NCBI RefSeq assembly: GCF_003096715.1
Contig: NZ_QEOL01000029.1
Coordinates: forward strand, 56,445-120,444
DNA: 64,000 nucleotides
Reading direction: 5' to 3'
Source of the DNA: Paraburkholderia silvatlantica
GTDB taxonomy: Bacteria; Pseudomonadota; Gammaproteobacteria; Burkholderiales; Burkholderiaceae
Positions 26,092 through 34,745 of this stretch are shown piece after piece. A program made the position numbers and the translations under genes. The notes beneath the pieces are model-generated. The model had not been told where the DNA came from. It searched no databases and saw only the letters and a program-made list of their open reading frames with translations. Position 1 is the first letter of the stretch. Each line of letters begins with the position of its first letter.

Positions 26092-26793
26092 ATGCTGACC
26101 ACCTTCTTCGATCTGTTCGATCTGCACGACGCAAACAGCTATGTGCCCGATCTGCTCAAAGGGGCGCTCACGAGCATCGAGCTGACCTTCAGCATCCTTG
26201 CGCTGAGCCTGCCGTTCGGCTTGCTGCTCGCCATTGCCAGAATCGGCCGGGCACGGCTGCCGAGAGCAATCGCATCGGTTTATATCGAGGTCATTCGCGG
26301 CACGCCCGCGCTGCTGCAATTGTTCTACATCTATTTCGTGCTGCCCTCATTCGGAATTCGCTTTGCGCCGTTCACGGCGGGTGTAATCGGGCTGTCGATC
26401 AACTACTCGGCGTATCTCGCCGAGGTGTATCGCGCGGGCATCGAAGCCGTGCCGAAGAGCCAGACGCAAGCCGCGAAGGCGCTCGGTATGTCCGGCTGCC
26501 AGACGCTGCGCCTGATCGTGCTTCCCCAGGCCATCCGTATCGTCGTGCCGCCACTCGGCAACTATGCGATTTCGCTCTTCAAGGACACCTCGCTCGTGTC
26601 GATCGTGACGGTCAAGGAATTGATGTTCACTGGCCAGATCATCTCGTCGACGAACTTCCAGTACGTCACGATATTCACGCTGGTCGGCGCGCTCTATCTG
26701 GCATTTTCCTGGCCGAGCGCCCTGGTCGTGCACTGGCTCGAGCGGAAGATGGGCGCCACACGCACGGCGAAAGGGGGAGCGCGTCCGCGATGA
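26092..26793 (+). CDS. amino-acid ABC transporter permease (HisM type)
   Basis: 233 residues with five membrane segments. The polar amino-acid uptake motif is present (YIEVIRGTPALLQLFYIYF, YLAEVYRAGIEAVPKSQ, EAA loop QAAKALGMSGCQTLRLIVLP). It forms half of an inner-membrane importer with the binding protein 83 bases downstream. No ATPase gene is found in the cluster. Confidence 0.92.
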   Translation: MLTTFFDLFDLHDANSYVPDLLKGALTSIELTFSILALSLPFGLLLAIARIGRARLPRAIASVYIEVIRGTPALLQLFYIYFVLPSFGIRFAPFTAGVIGLSINYSAYLAEVYRAGIEAVPKSQTQAAKALGMSGCQTLRLIVLPQAIRIVVPPLGNYAISLFKDTSLVSIVTVKELMFTGQIISSTNFQYVTIFTLVGALYLAFSWPSALVVHWLERKMGATRTAKGGARPR

Positions 26794-26876
26794 CCGGTAT
26801 GCCCGCACGAGGGGAGTGAGACGAATAATACGACTGATTCGCCATGTCTGGATAACTAACTAATTCGGGGTGTTTC

Positions 26877-27737
26877 ATGCGCAAAGCTACGCTGGCGTTT
26901 GCATCGATCTTGATGGGTGTTGCAACGTTGTTGTCCAATGCCCGTGCGGCCGATAGCAGCGCAATCGGCGACATGCGTTTCGACGGCGGAGACGGCTCGT
27001 ACGCGCGCGCAATCAGGAACGGCATCACGCTCGTGATCGCCGCCGATCCGCCATCGAGCTTCCGGGACGAAAAAACACACACGTTCGACGGCGCGGATGT
27101 GCGCATCTTCCGCGAAATCACGAAGCGGCTCAAGATCACGAAGGTCACGTGGGACATCGTGCCGTTCGACGCGATGATTCCGGCACTGCTCGCCGGCCGC
27201 GCCGACGTCATCGTCGACAACCTGCACGAGAACGAGCAGCGGCTACGCGTCGTGGCATTCACGAGTCCGGCATACTGGTATGGATCGGGCATCGCGGTGC
27301 AGCGTGGCAATCCGTCGAAGATTCACGGGTGGGACGACTTTGCCGGGCATATCGTCGGCACGGTGCGCGGGAGCATCAATCACCAGTTGCTCGAAGGGCG
27401 CAAGGACCTAAAGGAGCTCAAGCTCTACACGAGCAACGAGGCGGAGTTCTCCGATCTGATCGCGGGTCGAATCGACGTTGCGATGGAAGACGACGTCAAG
27501 ATCGGCCAATTCCTGAAGCAGCATCCAACTGCCGCAATGCAAATGGTGGCTGACTACAGGCCGCTGCCGCAGGAGTACGGATACGCGCGCTACGCGTTGC
27601 GCAAGGGCGATGTCGATCTGAACAACGCGGTGTCGCGAACGCTCGACGAACTGCGCGCCGACGGAACGCTGGGATCGATCATCAGGCAGTTCGGTTATAC
27701 CGACCGCAATCTCTGGTATTTCCCGGTGAAGAACTGA
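26877..27737 (+). CDS. ABC transporter substrate-binding protein (family 3)
   Basis: 286 residues with a Sec signal ending NARAAD near residue 24. The mature part has LVIAADPPSSFRDEK, ALLAGRADVIVDNLHENEQR, GTVRGSINHQLLEG, IAGRIDVAMEDDVK and the terminal DELRADGTLGSIIRQFG, typical of family 3. It partners the permease just upstream; ligand unknown. An unusually long segment between the signal peptide and the first strand (DMRFDGGDGSYARAIRNGI) is a small oddity. Confidence 0.9.
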   Translation: MRKATLAFASILMGVATLLSNARAADSSAIGDMRFDGGDGSYARAIRNGITLVIAADPPSSFRDEKTHTFDGADVRIFREITKRLKITKVTWDIVPFDAMIPALLAGRADVIVDNLHENEQRLRVVAFTSPAYWYGSGIAVQRGNPSKIHGWDDFAGHIVGTVRGSINHQLLEGRKDLKELKLYTSNEAEFSDLIAGRIDVAMEDDVKIGQFLKQHPTAAMQMVADYRPLPQEYGYARYALRKGDVDLNNAVSRTLDELRADGTLGSIIRQFGYTDRNLWYFPVKN

Positions 27738-27921
27738 TTTCGGCACCGGCTATTCAGCACTCGGCGATGCTCCTGGTTGCAAGATTGCGCGGGGCTTCCT
27801 CTACAGCGTGCCGCCGCCAAAGCCTTCCATTGCATTGCCTCCCCGTTTTCCCGATCCAGGCGCTGCGTACGACGTCAATCCGTAAGGGCGGCCGGGCCCG
27901 ACGAAATAAATTCCTTCCGGC

Positions 27922-27948
27922 TGTAACCGGGATGTGTATCCGAACGAA
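27922..27948 (+). promoter_or_regulatory. SigF-type ECF promoter in front of the DUF1223 gene
   Basis: TGTAACC (27922-27928), 16-base spacer, CGAA (27945-27948) inside CGAACGAAT. It is identical in both elements and in spacing to the promoter of sigF at 14136. The -10 is ~35 bases before the DUF1223 start, as at the yedZ1 promoter. Confidence 0.75.
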
Positions 27949-27982
27949 TTAAGAGGCAGTCCCGTCGTTCTGGAGACAGATC

Positions 27983-28675
27983 ATGTCCGCACGGCTCGTT
28001 GCCTTTGCGTTCTTTTTTCTGGTCGCACCCGTTGCGGTGTCAGCCAGGCCTGTAGTGGTCGAGCTGTTCACCTCGGAAGGATGCTCCTCGTGTCCTCCAG
28101 CGGATGCCTACCTGTCTGAACTGTCACGCGAGCGTCGGGAGGTGCTTCCTCTCGCGTTTCACGTGACGTACTGGGACAGCCTGGGCTGGCGTGACCCTTA
28201 CTCGCTGGAAGCCGCCACGCAGCGCCAGGCCGAGTACAGCGCTCGTTTTGGTGAGAGCGCCTACACCCCCGAAATGGTGATCGACGGCCAGAAGGGACTG
28301 GTGGGTTCGAATCGACGTGCAGCCGAGGCGGCAATCGCGCTCGCGCGGAAAGCGGACGAGGCTGGGGTGGAGGTGAGCGGTGTGCGCCACGGCGGGACGT
28401 TATCAGTCATGGTCGGGCGCGGCAGCGGTCACGGTCGGGTGTTGCTGGTCGGCTACGACAACGCGCACGTGACCGAGGTAGGGCGAGGCGAAAACACAGG
28501 GCGTACGCTCAGGGAGTCAAATATCGTTCGCTCGATACAGGCCGTCGGCGAATGGACAGGCGCTCCGTTGAAGCTCGACTCTACGCCGCCGGCAGGTGAG
28601 CAGGCGGCAATACTGATCCAGTCGACGGATGGGGCAATCATCGGCGCGGCGCGAGTTGCCAATGGCGCGCCTTGA
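27983..28675 (+). CDS. DUF1223 exported thioredoxin-like protein
   Basis: 230 residues. A signal peptide ends near VAVSARP (residue ~22). The mature protein opens with VVELFTSEGCSSCPPADAYL, the DUF1223 signature with a CSSC redox pair placed as in thioredoxin folds, followed by FHVTYWDSLGWRDP and YTPEMVIDGQ. Its activity is unknown; a periplasmic thiol-redox role is a reasonable inference. The promoter match to the SigF-NrsF/MsrP-type module suggests it belongs to the oxidant-defence regulon. Confidence 0.88.
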   Translation: MSARLVAFAFFFLVAPVAVSARPVVVELFTSEGCSSCPPADAYLSELSRERREVLPLAFHVTYWDSLGWRDPYSLEAATQRQAEYSARFGESAYTPEMVIDGQKGLVGSNRRAAEAAIALARKADEAGVEVSGVRHGGTLSVMVGRGSGHGRVLLVGYDNAHVTEVGRGENTGRTLRESNIVRSIQAVGEWTGAPLKLDSTPPAGEQAAILIQSTDGAIIGAARVANGAP

Positions 28676-28691
28676 GCCGCCAGGAATGACG

Positions 28692-28720
28692 TTGTCATGT
28701 CTTTCCGATGTCGTTAATAA
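28692..28720 (+). promoter_or_regulatory. sigma-70-like promoter for the beta-propeller gene
   Basis: TTGTCA (28692-28697) and TAATAA (28715-28720) are separated by 17 bases, ~100 bases upstream of the next start codon. Confidence 0.4.
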
Positions 28721-28818
28721 GGTCTGCTTTTTATATTCGAAAGCGACGCTACGAACGAGTGCGCAGTGCAGTGGCAGTTCCCTTAACGAAATCGTGTCTA
28801 TCAGGCAAGGAGTTCGTC

Positions 28819-29931
28819 ATGTCATTTGTCACGTACCTTTCATCAGTTCCGTTGCGAACCATCGCGTTGGCCGCCGCACTGGGATTTGCCTCAAGCAGCT
28901 TTGCGCAAGCCGCTTCGGAGGTCGATCCGCCCGGGGCAGTCTACGTCATGTCGAACCAGCCATCAGGAAACTCGGTACTTGTTTACACTCGAGCCACAAA
29001 CGGGACACTGACCTACGCGGCCACCTATCAAACCGGCGGAAAAGGAGCGGGCACGGGAGCCGATCCGCTAGGCTCGCAGGGCGCGCTGACGTTGGACTCG
29101 GGCTTTTTGCTCGCGGTGAATGCCGGAAGCAATGATGTTTCGCTTTTCGCAATCGACGGCAGCAAACTGACGCTGCTCGACAGAAAGCCATCGGGCGGTC
29201 AAATGCCCGTTAGCGTGACGGTCAAGGGGGCCATTGCGTATGTGCTCAATGCCGGCGGCACGCCGAACATCAGTGGCTATCTTGTCGACGCGTTCGGCAA
29301 GCGCCTCGTTGTGTTACCCGGCTCGCAGCGGCCGCTTGCCGGTGGAGTCTCCGCCCAGCCTGCGCAAGTCCGGTTCGCACCGGAAGGCAACGAATTGCTG
29401 GTGACCGAGAAGGGCACGCAACTCATTGACACATATTCCGTCGGCTTTACCGGCTACGCCTCGACATCGACCTCCCACGCCTCAAACGGCGTTACGCCGT
29501 TCGGCTTTTCCGTCACGACACGCGGTTATGCAATCGTCTCCGAAGCCGGGTCCGGTTCGGTTTCCTCGTACGAAGTAGAAGACGGCAAACATCTCGATTC
29601 GATCAGCGCGGCAATCCCGCTGGGGCAGTCCGCTCCTTGCTGGCTTGTCACAACCGGCGACGGACGTTTCGCCTATACCGCCAATGCCGGTAGCGGCACG
29701 ATCAGCAGTTTGCGCATTGCCGCGGACGGTAAGCTAACCCTGCTCAATCCAGCTGCCGGTACGCTCAGCGCTCCGCTCGACATGGCGCTCACCAGCCGCA
29801 GCAAATTCCTCTATGTGCGGGAGGGCAACGGCGCGGTAACCGGGTTTCACGTAATGCCCGACGGCACGCTCGAACCGATTGGGTCAGTGACCGGCGTACC
29901 GCCTGGAGCCCAGGGGATCGCAGCGCGCTAG
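28819..29931 (+). CDS. exported beta-propeller (lactonase-like) protein
   Basis: 370 residues from ATG 28819, with AAGGAG 6 bases upstream. The signal peptide ends around SSFAQAASE (residue ~33). Repeated blade units carry the YVxxN/YTANAGSGTIS pattern (VYVMSNQPSGNSVLVYT, LAVNAGSNDVSLFAI, FAYTANAGSGTISSLRI, FLYVREGNGAVTGF) of the 6-phosphogluconolactonase-like seven-bladed propeller family. Enzymatic activity is uncertain; many exported members are of unknown function. It follows the DUF1223 gene by 143 bases. Confidence 0.82.
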   Translation: MSFVTYLSSVPLRTIALAAALGFASSSFAQAASEVDPPGAVYVMSNQPSGNSVLVYTRATNGTLTYAATYQTGGKGAGTGADPLGSQGALTLDSGFLLAVNAGSNDVSLFAIDGSKLTLLDRKPSGGQMPVSVTVKGAIAYVLNAGGTPNISGYLVDAFGKRLVVLPGSQRPLAGGVSAQPAQVRFAPEGNELLVTEKGTQLIDTYSVGFTGYASTSTSHASNGVTPFGFSVTTRGYAIVSEAGSGSVSSYEVEDGKHLDSISAAIPLGQSAPCWLVTTGDGRFAYTANAGSGTISSLRIAADGKLTLLNPAAGTLSAPLDMALTSRSKFLYVREGNGAVTGFHVMPDGTLEPIGSVTGVPPGAQGIAAR

Positions 29932-30001
29932 ACAAAGAGAAGATGGTCAGGCCGGTTGTAGAGGCGATTTTCGAAATCCTCGCATTCGCTTGATTGTCCG
30001 T

Positions 30002-30045
30002 GCAACTGGCTGCATTAGCGACCTCGCCGTCATACAGCCAGTTGC
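30002..30045. repeat. 11-bp perfect inverted repeat next to the fadH remnant
   Basis: GCAACTGGCTG (30002-30012) and CAGCCAGTTGC (30035-30045) are exact reverse complements separated by 22 bases. The right arm ends at the ATG of the fadH fragment. No T-run follows, so it may be an old operator or terminator stem. Confidence 0.6.
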
Positions 30046-30111
30046 ATGAACGTGACTAATCGCTATCCCCATCTTTTGCGCCCACTCGATCTGGGCTTCA
30101 CGACTTTGAAG
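30046..30111 (+). pseudogene. fadH: 5' remnant of fadH (2,4-dienoyl-CoA reductase)
   Basis: The 22 codons from ATG 30046 read MNVTNRYPHLLRPLDLGFTT and then LK, matching the well-conserved start of FadH (YPxLFAPLDLGFTTLKNRV). The similarity ends abruptly and the frame soon stops. It is the stub of a gene removed by deletion. Confidence 0.65.
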
Positions 30112-30343
30112 GCACAGGCTTCACTAGTGGCCTCATCTCGCTGGACGCGCTTGAAAAGATTGGCGCGGACAGTGCCCGAAACGGGTGCGCCGTGACGCAA
30201 ATCAGTGCGCGTTGTTACCGGCACAGGGCAGGCAAACGCCACCCACGCCACGAAATCGTGCTTTTTTCATTGGCACGCTTCTCGCTTTAAGGAGTGCGCA
30301 AGGAGCCGGCGCAGTATCCGGTTCGTCAGACAATCTGGAAATG

Positions 30344-30438
30344 GACAGCTAGGGTTCCGGCCTGCTTCTCGCAGGCGCTGGTCCGAGAGCTGGCGACCTC
30401 AGGCGAGGTTACACGGCGGGATAAAAGCCCGGGAGAGA
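30344..30438 (+). promoter_or_regulatory. guanidine-I (ykkC/yxkD) riboswitch
   Basis: The conserved blocks of the ykkC class occur in order and at normal spacing: GCTAGGGTTCCGG (30349-30360 region), GGTCCGAGAGC (30380-30390), then ACACGGCGGGATAAAAGCCC (30411-30430) and GGGAGAG (30431-30437). A GC-rich hairpin (GGGAG...CTCCC, 30431-30463) follows and could be the expression platform. The Shine-Dalgarno GAGG at 30484 can also pair with CCTC just before the ATG. Class I binds guanidinium and turns on downstream genes. The downstream genes are exactly the guanidine carboxylase pathway. Confidence 0.92.
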
Positions 30439-30495
30439 ACGCGATGTTCGCGCTGCTCCCTGCCGTTGCTAACCGTCCCTTTCGAGGTCAACCTC

Positions 30496-31566
30496 ATGCG
30501 CAAGCTCGTTCGCTGTCTTGGCATCGCCGCCGTCTCCCTCGCCACCTTCGCTTCGAGTGCCGCGTTCGCCGCTGGCCGCAGCGACTTCAAGGTTTGTTGG
30601 ACCATCTACGCCGGCTGGATGCCGTGGGGGCAAGCAAAAACCCAGGGCATCATCTCGAAGTGGGCCACGAAGTATGGCATCAAGATCGATGTCGTCCAGC
30701 TGAACGACTACGTTGAATCGATCAATCAGTACACGGCCGGCAAGTTCGACGGCTGCGCGATGACCAACATGGATGCGCTCACCATTCCGGCCTCGGGCGG
30801 CGTCGATTCGACTGCCCTGATCGTGAGCGATTACTCGAACGGCAACGACGGCGTGCTCATGAAGGGCAACGGCAAACAGATCGCCGACCTGAAGGGCCAG
30901 CAAATCAACCTCGTGCAGTTCTCGGTCTCCCACTACCTGCTCGCACGCGCTCTGGAAAGCGCGCATATGAGCGAGCGCGATCTCAAGGTTGTGAACACAT
31001 CCGATGCCGATATCTCAGGCGCATTCGCGACGCCGACTGTTCGCAACGCGGTGACGTGGAACCCGATGCTCGCCGATCTGAAAGCGCAGCCGAACGTGAC
31101 CGAAGTCTTCGATTCGAGCAAGATTCCGGGCGAAATCATGGACATGATGGTCGTCAACACGAAGACGCTGCAGGAGAACCCGGCGCTCGGCAAGGCACTG
31201 ACGGGCGCATGGTTCGAGATGGTTGCGCTGATGCACAGCAATTCGGCGGCGAGCACCAGCGCACTGACGTCGATGGCGAAGGCCTCCGGTACCGACCTTG
31301 CGAACTTCAGGGGGCAACTGTCGACCACCGCGCTCTTCTACACGCCTCAGGCAGCGGTCGCTTTCGTCACGAGCCCGGATATGCCGAAGATCATGGCGCG
31401 CGTAGCGAAGTTCTCCTTTGACCACGGGCTGCTCGGCCAGGATGCGAAGAGTGCCGATTCTGTCGGCATGGCGTTCGACAAGAACGTGATCGTCGGCGAC
31501 AAGAACAACGTCAAGCTGCGTTTCGACCCGACCTACGTCGAGATGGCCGCTGCTGGCAAGCTCTGA
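30496..31566 (+). CDS. substrate-binding protein of the guanidine/urea-carboxylase-linked ABC transporter
   Basis: 356 residues from ATG 30496 with a Sec signal ending AAFAAG near residue 27. The mature protein starts FKVCWTIYAGWMPWGQA, then VVQLNDYVESINQYTAGKFDGCAMTN, given in part, typical of the NitT/TauT-like binding proteins encoded with urea carboxylase. It sits first in the operon after the guanidine-I riboswitch, so the likely ligand is guanidine or a guanidine compound rather than urea. A longer frame upstream runs through the riboswitch and is not coding. Confidence 0.88.
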   Translation: MRKLVRCLGIAAVSLATFASSAAFAAGRSDFKVCWTIYAGWMPWGQAKTQGIISKWATKYGIKIDVVQLNDYVESINQYTAGKFDGCAMTNMDALTIPASGGVDSTALIVSDYSNGNDGVLMKGNGKQIADLKGQQINLVQFSVSHYLLARALESAHMSERDLKVVNTSDADISGAFATPTVRNAVTWNPMLADLKAQPNVTEVFDSSKIPGEIMDMMVVNTKTLQENPALGKALTGAWFEMVALMHSNSAASTSALTSMAKASGTDLANFRGQLSTTALFYTPQAAVAFVTSPDMPKIMARVAKFSFDHGLLGQDAKSADSVGMAFDKNVIVGDKNNVKLRFDPTYVEMAAAGKL

Positions 31567-31599
31567 GACTGAGTTCGAGGTAATAACCGGGCGGTCACC

Positions 31600-32415
31600 A
31601 TGCGACTCATCAATCGACATCCGAGCCGAATCGGCAGCATGATGCTTCTCCTGCTGCCGTTCGTCGTGATCTTTGCCGTGTATTTCACGGGCTCCGCGGC
31701 GCGGCTCAAGCTCAATCCCGATGACAAGCTGCTTCCGGGCGCGGCGCAAATGCGCGATGCCGTGAAGTCGGTCGCATTCACCGAAGACAAGCGCACGGGT
31801 GAATATCTGTTGTGGGACGACACCCTGTCGAGTTTGCGACGACTGGGTATCGGTCTCGTCGTGAGCGCGGTGATTGCGCTGGTGGCCGCTATCGCGACCG
31901 GCTCGTTTCCGCTCGCCAGCGCAACGCTCTCGCCATTCATCACCGTCGTCTCGATGGTGCCTCCGCTGGCGGTGCTGCCGATTCTTTTCATTGTCTTCGG
32001 GCTCGATGAGCTATCCAAGGTCGTGCTCATTGTTTTCGGCATTACGCCCATGATCATTCGGGACCTGCATGCCCGCGCCCGCGATATTCCCGTCGAGCTG
32101 TGGGTCAAGGCGCAAACCTTGGGGGCTACGAGCTGGACGGTGATTCTGCGCCTCGTTCTACCCCAGCTTCTGCCGCGCCTGCTGGTGGCGATGCGTCTCT
32201 CGCTCGGCGCTGCATGGCTGTTTCTCATTGCCGCTGAAGCGATCGCATCGACGGACGGTCTGGGCTATCGCATCTTCCTCGTGCGACGCTACCTCTCCAT
32301 GGATCTGATTCTGCCGTATGTCGCCTGGATAACGCTGCTCGCGTGGCTCACCGACGAACTGCTTCGCCGGATCACGCAGTGGTCGTTCCCATGGTATGGC
32401 GGAGGTGGGCGATGA
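31600..32415 (+). CDS. ABC transporter permease (NitT/TauT type) for guanidine operon
   Basis: 271 residues with about six membrane segments and the cytoplasmic coupling loop VELWVKAQTLGATSWTVILR. An N-terminal periplasmic stretch (residues ~40-75, LKLNPDDKLLPGAAQM) is a feature of permeases in urea-carboxylase clusters. It lies 33 bases after the binding protein; its stop overlaps the ATPase start by ATGA. Confidence 0.9.
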   Translation: MRLINRHPSRIGSMMLLLLPFVVIFAVYFTGSAARLKLNPDDKLLPGAAQMRDAVKSVAFTEDKRTGEYLLWDDTLSSLRRLGIGLVVSAVIALVAAIATGSFPLASATLSPFITVVSMVPPLAVLPILFIVFGLDELSKVVLIVFGITPMIIRDLHARARDIPVELWVKAQTLGATSWTVILRLVLPQLLPRLLVAMRLSLGAAWLFLIAAEAIASTDGLGYRIFLVRRYLSMDLILPYVAWITLLAWLTDELLRRITQWSFPWYGGGGR

Positions 32416-33200
32416 TCGAAGTCCGCAATGTATGGAAAGAGTACGGCGGCCAGGTGGTGCTGGAGCGCTTGAATCTGACGATCCAGGAGGGCGAGTTCTG
32501 TTCCATGGTCGGCGCTTCCGGCTGCGGAAAGTCGACATTTCTGCGACTACTGCTGGGTCAGGAGCAAGTGACGCGCGGCGAGATCCTGCTGGACGGTCAA
32601 CTGTTGCCCGGAGAACCGGATGCCCATCGTGGCGTGGTGTTTCAACGCTACTCGGTGTTCGAGCACCTTAGCGTATTGCGCAACGTGATGCTGGGACTGG
32701 AGCTTCCGAAGGCGAAGCTCACGGGCAGACTCTTCGGGGCGCGGCGGCGCGCCGCGCGAGACGAGGCAGCGGCAATGCTGGAGCGCGTGGGGCTCGGCGC
32801 GGCCTTGAACAAGTACCCGCAGCAGCTCTCCGGTGGCATGCAGCAACGCCTCGCCATCGCGCAGGCCTTGATTATGAAGCCGCGCGTCCTGCTGCTCGAT
32901 GAGCCGTTCGGCGCACTCGACCCCGGTATCCGCAAGGACATGCATGCGCTGCTCTCGGACCTGTGGCGCGAAGCGAAGCTAACCATTTTCATGGTTACGC
33001 ATGACCTGAAAGAGGGCTTCACGCTGGGAAGCCGTGTGCTGGTTTTCGACAAGGTACGCGTGGACCCCCAGGCGCCGGGCGCTTACGGAGCCCGTATCAC
33101 CTACAACATTCCACTCGACCGCAGCCGCGAATCGGTGTCCGCGGTTCATCTGGCGCGCGCGGCGGTTCAAGGCGCGTCCAGCATCGAAGTGGTTTCATGA
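32412..33200 (+). CDS. ABC transporter ATPase for guanidine operon
   Basis: 262 residues from ATG 32412, overlapping the permease stop. Walker A GASGCGKST, Q-loop FQRYSVFEHL, signature LSGGMQQR, Walker B VLLLDEP and the switch His in MVTHD are all intact. Completes a three-component importer with the two preceding genes. The next gene begins 13 bases downstream. Confidence 0.93.
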   Translation: MIEVRNVWKEYGGQVVLERLNLTIQEGEFCSMVGASGCGKSTFLRLLLGQEQVTRGEILLDGQLLPGEPDAHRGVVFQRYSVFEHLSVLRNVMLGLELPKAKLTGRLFGARRRAARDEAAAMLERVGLGAALNKYPQQLSGGMQQRLAIAQALIMKPRVLLLDEPFGALDPGIRKDMHALLSDLWREAKLTIFMVTHDLKEGFTLGSRVLVFDKVRVDPQAPGAYGARITYNIPLDRSRESVSAVHLARAAVQGASSIEVVS

Positions 33201-33213
33201 AGGGAATTCGAAC

Positions 33214-33918
33214 ATGAAGTTATTGCTTGAAGAAACCGTACCGGGCGGCGGCCATACCTCGCTCATCGTGAAGCGCGGGCAATCGTTGCGCGTGACCGAC
33301 CTGCACGGTGGCGCCAACGTCGGCGTCATGATGGTCAATGCATCGGAGAAGAGCGAGCGACTGAACCTCCCGGATTCGCTGAAGTGCCAGCACACCGCAA
33401 AGCTCACGAAAGGTCACTGCCTGTACTCCGATATGGGGCGTGTTCTCGCTGCCATCGTCGACGACACGTGCGGGTGGCACGACAGCATCGGCGGCGTCTC
33501 GAATGCCGAGGAGGTTGCGGTGCGGTATGGTGCCGGCCGCTATCAGGAACTGCGCAACGCGTTCTACCGGAATGGCACGGACAATTTGCTCGTCGAGATG
33601 GGCAAGTGGGGGCTCGGGATCTCGGACCTGCTGATGACGCTCAACCTTTTCAGCCGCGTCGATGTCACCAGCGAAGGAGAACTCAATTTTGTGAGCAACA
33701 ACTCGAAGGCTGGCGATTACGTTGAACTCTATGCGCCAATGAACACGCTCGTCGTGCTCACCGCGATTCAGCACCCGCTCGACCCGAACCCTGAGTATGC
33801 GCCCAAAGCGGTGAAACTCGAATTGAGCGAGGCGCAGCCCGGCGTGGCCGAAGTGTGCCGTACCGCATGCGAGGAAAACGTGCGCGGCTTTATCAACACA
33901 GAGCGATTCTTTCTTTGA
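33214..33918 (+). CDS. carboxyguanidine deiminase subunit (UAAP1, DUF1989)
   Basis: 234 residues from ATG 33214, with AGGGA upstream. The DUF1989 fold is shown by KRGQSLRVTDLHGGANVGVM, the Cys/His cluster DDTCGWHDSIGG and GDYVELYAPMNTLVVLT, which supply zinc ligands in the family. Annotated historically as urea-amidolyase-associated protein 1. Work on guanidine metabolism has shown that the UAAP pair forms the carboxyguanidine deiminase (CgdAB), which hydrolyses carboxyguanidine to allophanate plus ammonia. The riboswitch and the paired UAAP2 gene support that role here. Confidence 0.87.
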   Translation: MKLLLEETVPGGGHTSLIVKRGQSLRVTDLHGGANVGVMMVNASEKSERLNLPDSLKCQHTAKLTKGHCLYSDMGRVLAAIVDDTCGWHDSIGGVSNAEEVAVRYGAGRYQELRNAFYRNGTDNLLVEMGKWGLGISDLLMTLNLFSRVDVTSEGELNFVSNNSKAGDYVELYAPMNTLVVLTAIQHPLDPNPEYAPKAVKLELSEAQPGVAEVCRTACEENVRGFINTERFFL

Positions 33919-33932
33919 GCGGAGGCTACTTC

Positions 33933-34574
33933 ATGATGAGCACGCTTGTCGTCAGCGACAAACAGCCCGAGAGCGCGGTCTACCGCGAGACAGTTGCCGC
34001 GGGTGAGCCCTGGCTTCACGAAGTGAAGGCGGGCCAGACGCTGCGCATCGTCGATCTGGAGGGCAACCAGGCGGTCGATACGCTGTTCTACAGCCTCGCC
34101 GACCCGCGCGAGCGCTTCGACCCGCAACGCACGCTGCGTCGACAGAAGAGGCTCTACCTGACGGCCGGCTCGGTGCTGTACTCGAATCTCGGCAATCCCA
34201 TGCTGACCGTCGTTGCCGATACCTGTGGACGCCACGATACGCTCGGCGGCGCCTGCGCACAGGAAAGCAATACCGTGCGCTATGCGCTGGAAAAGCGCTA
34301 TATGCACAGCTGCCGCGATAACTTCCTGCGCGCTTGCGCACACGACGGCCGCCTCTCGAAGCAGGACATCGGCGCGAACGTCAACTTCTTCATGAACGTG
34401 CCCGTGACGGCGGAAGGAGGGCTCACTTTCGAAGACGGCATTTCCGCACCGGGAAAGTACGTCGAACTGCGTGCCGAGATGGACGTCATCGTGCTGATAT
34501 CCAACTGCCCCCAGTTGAACAATCCGTGCAACGCCTACAACCCGACGCCAGCGGAGCTGCTGATATGGGACTGA
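33933..34574 (+). CDS. carboxyguanidine deiminase subunit (UAAP2, DUF1989)
   Basis: 213 residues from ATG 33933, with GGAGG 7 bases upstream. It is a paralogue of the preceding gene: KAGQTLRIVDLEGNQAVDTL, ADTCGRHDTLGGACAQE and GKYVELRAEMDVIVLISNCPQ show the same Cys/His and GxYVEL landmarks. The two subunits are expected to form the heteromeric deiminase acting between carboxylase and allophanate hydrolase. A gap of 171 bases with no gene separates it from the carboxylase gene. Confidence 0.87.
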   Translation: MMSTLVVSDKQPESAVYRETVAAGEPWLHEVKAGQTLRIVDLEGNQAVDTLFYSLADPRERFDPQRTLRRQKRLYLTAGSVLYSNLGNPMLTVVADTCGRHDTLGGACAQESNTVRYALEKRYMHSCRDNFLRACAHDGRLSKQDIGANVNFFMNVPVTAEGGLTFEDGISAPGKYVELRAEMDVIVLISNCPQLNNPCNAYNPTPAELLIWD

Positions 34575-34745
34575 AGCGTCTGCGCAGCTGGATCTCGTTG
34601 CTCATGCTCGTGCGCGCGGGACGTCATTTCACGCTCACGCGCGAAGCGCTGGCTCAGGCAGATTGCTGACGCGAATACGGCCGTGGACGACCGCGGCCCG
34701 CTTCTCCCACGGCGGGACGGCCCGCCCTGACTCACGATTCCTCCC

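Larger units (their letters stand above)
29932..30343. other. gap holding an inverted repeat and a fadH remnant
   Basis: No complete gene. Besides the separately listed inverted repeat and the fadH fragment, 30112-30343 shows only short frames. It leads into the guanidine-I riboswitch, so the promoter of the guanidine operon must lie here. Confidence 0.6.

Noticed and set aside
30390..30413. TGTAACC on the minus strand as a further SigF promoter
   Set aside because: No CGAA at 16 bases; the match lies inside the riboswitch core and is explained by it.
30205..30495. N-terminal extension of the guanidine binding protein
   Set aside because: It runs through the guanidine-I riboswitch; the ATG at 30496 begins a normal signal peptide.
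34566..34669. 34-codon frame overlapping the UAAP2 stop
   Set aside because: No ribosome site, basic composition without motif, and no sign of conservation; likely chance in the gap before the carboxylase gene.
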